From Virgibacillus sp. 7505 (GTDB lineage Bacteria > Bacillota > Bacilli > Bacillales > Amphibacillaceae), in the NCBI RefSeq assembly GCF_002272135.1, contig NZ_NPBF01000033.1, forward strand, positions 62,001 through 126,000: a DNA stretch of 64,000 bases. Direction: 5' to 3'. The translations under genes were made by a program, and so were the position numbers. Shown here piece after piece: positions 62,590 through 64,000 of this stretch. The stretch's first letter is position 1; each line of letters opens with the position of its first letter. The notes under the pieces were generated by a model that saw nothing but the letters and a program-made list of their open reading frames with translations, was not told the DNA's origin and made no database searches.

Positions 62590-64000
62590 TTGGCAGATAA
62601 AAAACTTACTACTAGCTGGGGTGCTCCAGTTGGAGATAACCAGAATTCCCAAACTGCTGGATCACGTGGACCTACACTGATCCAGGATGTGCATCTTCTT
62701 GAAAAACTAGCACACTTTAACCGTGAACGTGTTCCTGAACGCGTTGTACACGCAAAAGGTGCCGGTGCACATGGTTACTTTGAAGTCACTAATGATGTTT
62801 CCAAATATACAAAAGCAAACTTCCTTTCTGAAGTAGGCAAAAAAACAGATATGTTCATCCGTTTCTCTACTGTAGCTGGTGAGCTTGGTTCTGCTGACAC
62901 AGTACGTGACCCTCGCGGTTTCGCTGTTAAGTTTTATACAGAAGAAGGCAACTATGATCTAGTCGGTAACAATACACCTGTATTCTTCATCCGAGATGCA
63001 ATCAAGTTCCCTGACTTTATCCATACTCAAAAAAGACATCCGCAAACACATTTGAAAAACCCTGACGCGGTTTGGGATTTCTGGTCTCTTTCTCCTGAGA
63101 GCCTGCACCAGGTTACGATTCTTATGTCTGACCGCGGAATTCCGGCAACATTGCGCAATATGCACGGTTTCGGTTCCCACACATTCAAATGGGTGAACGA
63201 ACAAGGCGAAGGCGTTTGGGTGAAATATCACTTCAAGACGCAGCAAGGTGTTAAAAACATGGATCCGGCCGTTGCAGCAAAAGTTGCTGGTGAGCATCCA
63301 GATTATCATACAGAAGATTTATTCAACGCAATCGAAAATGGCGATTTCCCTGAATGGAAGCTTTATGTTCAAATCATGCCGCTTGAAGATGCGAACACAT
63401 ACCGCTTTGATCCATTCGATGTAACAAAAGTATGGTCCCAAAAGGATTACCCGCTAATCGAAGTCGGCCGCATGGTATTGAACCGCAACCCAGAGAACTA
63501 CTTCGCTGAAGTAGAACAAGCTACGTTCTCTCCAGGAACTCTTGTACCTGGTATCGAAGTATCTCCTGACAAGATGCTTCAAGGTCGTCTGTTCGCTTAT
63601 CATGATGCACACCGTTATCGTGTAGGTGCTAATCACCAAGCACTTCCAATCAACCGTGCGCGTAACGAAGTGAACAACTATCAGCGTGATGGACAAATGC
63701 GTTTCGATAACAATGGCGGAAGCGGCGTTTACTATGAGCCGAACAGCTTCAATGGTCCGAAAGAAGATCCAGCAAGCAAGATGGCACCATTCGAAGTATC
63801 CGGACAAGCTGACAGTGTTGGTTACGATGAAAACGACCACTACACACAGCCTGGAGATCTTTACCGTCTTATGACTGATGATGAAAAAGCTCGTCTTGTA
63901 CAGAACTTTGTTGATGCAATGAAGCCAGTTACAAGAAAAGACATTCTAGAACGCCAAGTAGGTCATATCTACAAAGCAGATAAAGAATGGGGCCAGCGCG
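62590..64000 (+). CDS. katA: Heme catalase KatA, N-terminal 470 codons (runs off the right edge)
   Basis: Starts with TTG 62590 after GAGGTG. Clade 3 monofunctional catalase: catalytic His54 in [12 protein letters not shown], the heme pocket [23 protein letters not shown], the catalytic Asn127 in [14 protein letters not shown], and the heme-ligand Tyr region [17 protein letters not shown]. Ends inside the C-terminal helical domain ([15 protein letters not shown]). Degrades H2O2; PerR control is evident from the box. Confidence 0.97.
   Translation, partial: MADKKLTTSWGAPVGDNQNSQTAGSRGPTLIQDVHLLEKLAHFNRERVPERVVHAKGAGAHGYFEVTNDVSKYTKANFLSEVGKKTDMFIRFSTVAGELGSADTVRDPRGFAVKFYTEEGNYDLVGNNTPVFFIRDAIKFPDFIHTQKRHPQTHLKNPDAVWDFWSLSPESLHQVTILMSDRGIPATLRNMHGFGSHTFKWVNEQGEGVWVKYHFKTQQGVKNMDPAVAAKVAGEHPDYHTEDLFNAIENGDFPEWKLYVQIMPLEDANTYRFDPFDVTKVWSQKDYPLIEVGRMVLNRNPENYFAEVEQATFSPGTLVPGIEVSPDKMLQGRLFAYHDAHRYRVGANHQALPINRARNEVNNYQRDGQMRFDNNGGSGVYYEPNSFNGPKEDPASKMAPFEVSGQADSVGYDENDHYTQPGDLYRLMTDDEKARLVQNFVDAMKPVTRKDILERQVGHIYKADKEWGQR

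Overview
The window looks like chromosomal DNA of an endospore-forming member of the Bacillaceae (low to moderate G+C, AGGAGG-type ribosome binding sites, frequent TTG and GTG starts). Several blocks keep the Bacillus subtilis gene order: hom-yutH-yutG-yutF-yutE-yutD-lytH-yunB-yunC-yunD-yunE, then suf, then metNPQ-yusD-yusE-yusF-gcvH-yusI-yusN, then yclNOPQ, and ypgR-brxA. Spore genes (coat proteins, YunB, SASPs, Tlp) support a spore former. I cannot fix the genus; a halotolerant relative such as Terribacillus is a guess. No rRNA, tRNA or CRISPR array was seen.

Layout. 1-10.1 kb: 5' part of hom, then the yut/yun block. 10.2-12.7 kb: a short-chain dehydrogenase, a DUF817 membrane protein and an XRE regulator with its DUF2975 partner. 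12.8-18.1 kb: sufCDSUB for Fe-S cluster assembly. 18.3-21.1 kb: methionine ABC importer metNPQ behind a complete SAM-I riboswitch. 21.1-25.5 kb: yusDEF, gcvH, an ArsC/Spx-like protein, two small coat-type proteins, and a MarR-permease pair whose two genes carry matching palindromic operators. 25.5-30.8 kb: copper efflux (copZ, copA, csoR) divergent from a zinc importer (znuC, znuB, zur), with CsoR and Zur sites visible between them, then a tautomerase.

30.8-37 kb is an accessory region of patchwork composition. It holds an RpiR/SIS gene remnant, an orphan 30-bp palindrome, an OhrR-type regulator, a decayed IS3-family transposase, an alpha/beta hydrolase, a second diverged copy of the ohrR promoter, csaA, a monooxygenase, and a G+C-richer short-chain dehydrogenase/TetR pair with a cluster of perfect TetR-type operators.

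37-55 kb: a VLRF1-type release-factor homologue, GtrA, a SulP transporter, a FapR-type site before fabH, an acyl-CoA dehydrogenase, the qoxABCD quinol oxidase, an acetyltransferase, an MFS exporter, a minimal membrane methyl-accepting protein, a bacterial nitric oxide synthase, and the petrobactin-type importer yclNOPQ behind a Fur box. 55-60.9 kb: a YqcI/YcgG protein, a cluster of small spore genes (including a 55-aa YfhD-like gene), uppP, dedA, cvfC (ypgR) and a bacilliredoxin. 60.9-64 kb: a decayed PAS-GGDEF gene, a free-standing 24-aa membrane peptide unit, and the first 470 codons of a catalase behind a perfect PerR box.

Many genes here handle metals and oxidative or nitrosative stress (Suf, CsoR/Cop, Zur/Znu, Fur/Ycl, OhrR, bacilliredoxin, NOS, PerR/catalase, Qox), and much of the regulation can be read from operators in the sequence. 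The most interesting items beyond known families are the duplicated ohrR promoter, the orphan 30-bp palindrome, the TetR operator cluster, the paired MarR operators, and several small ORFs of unknown function.
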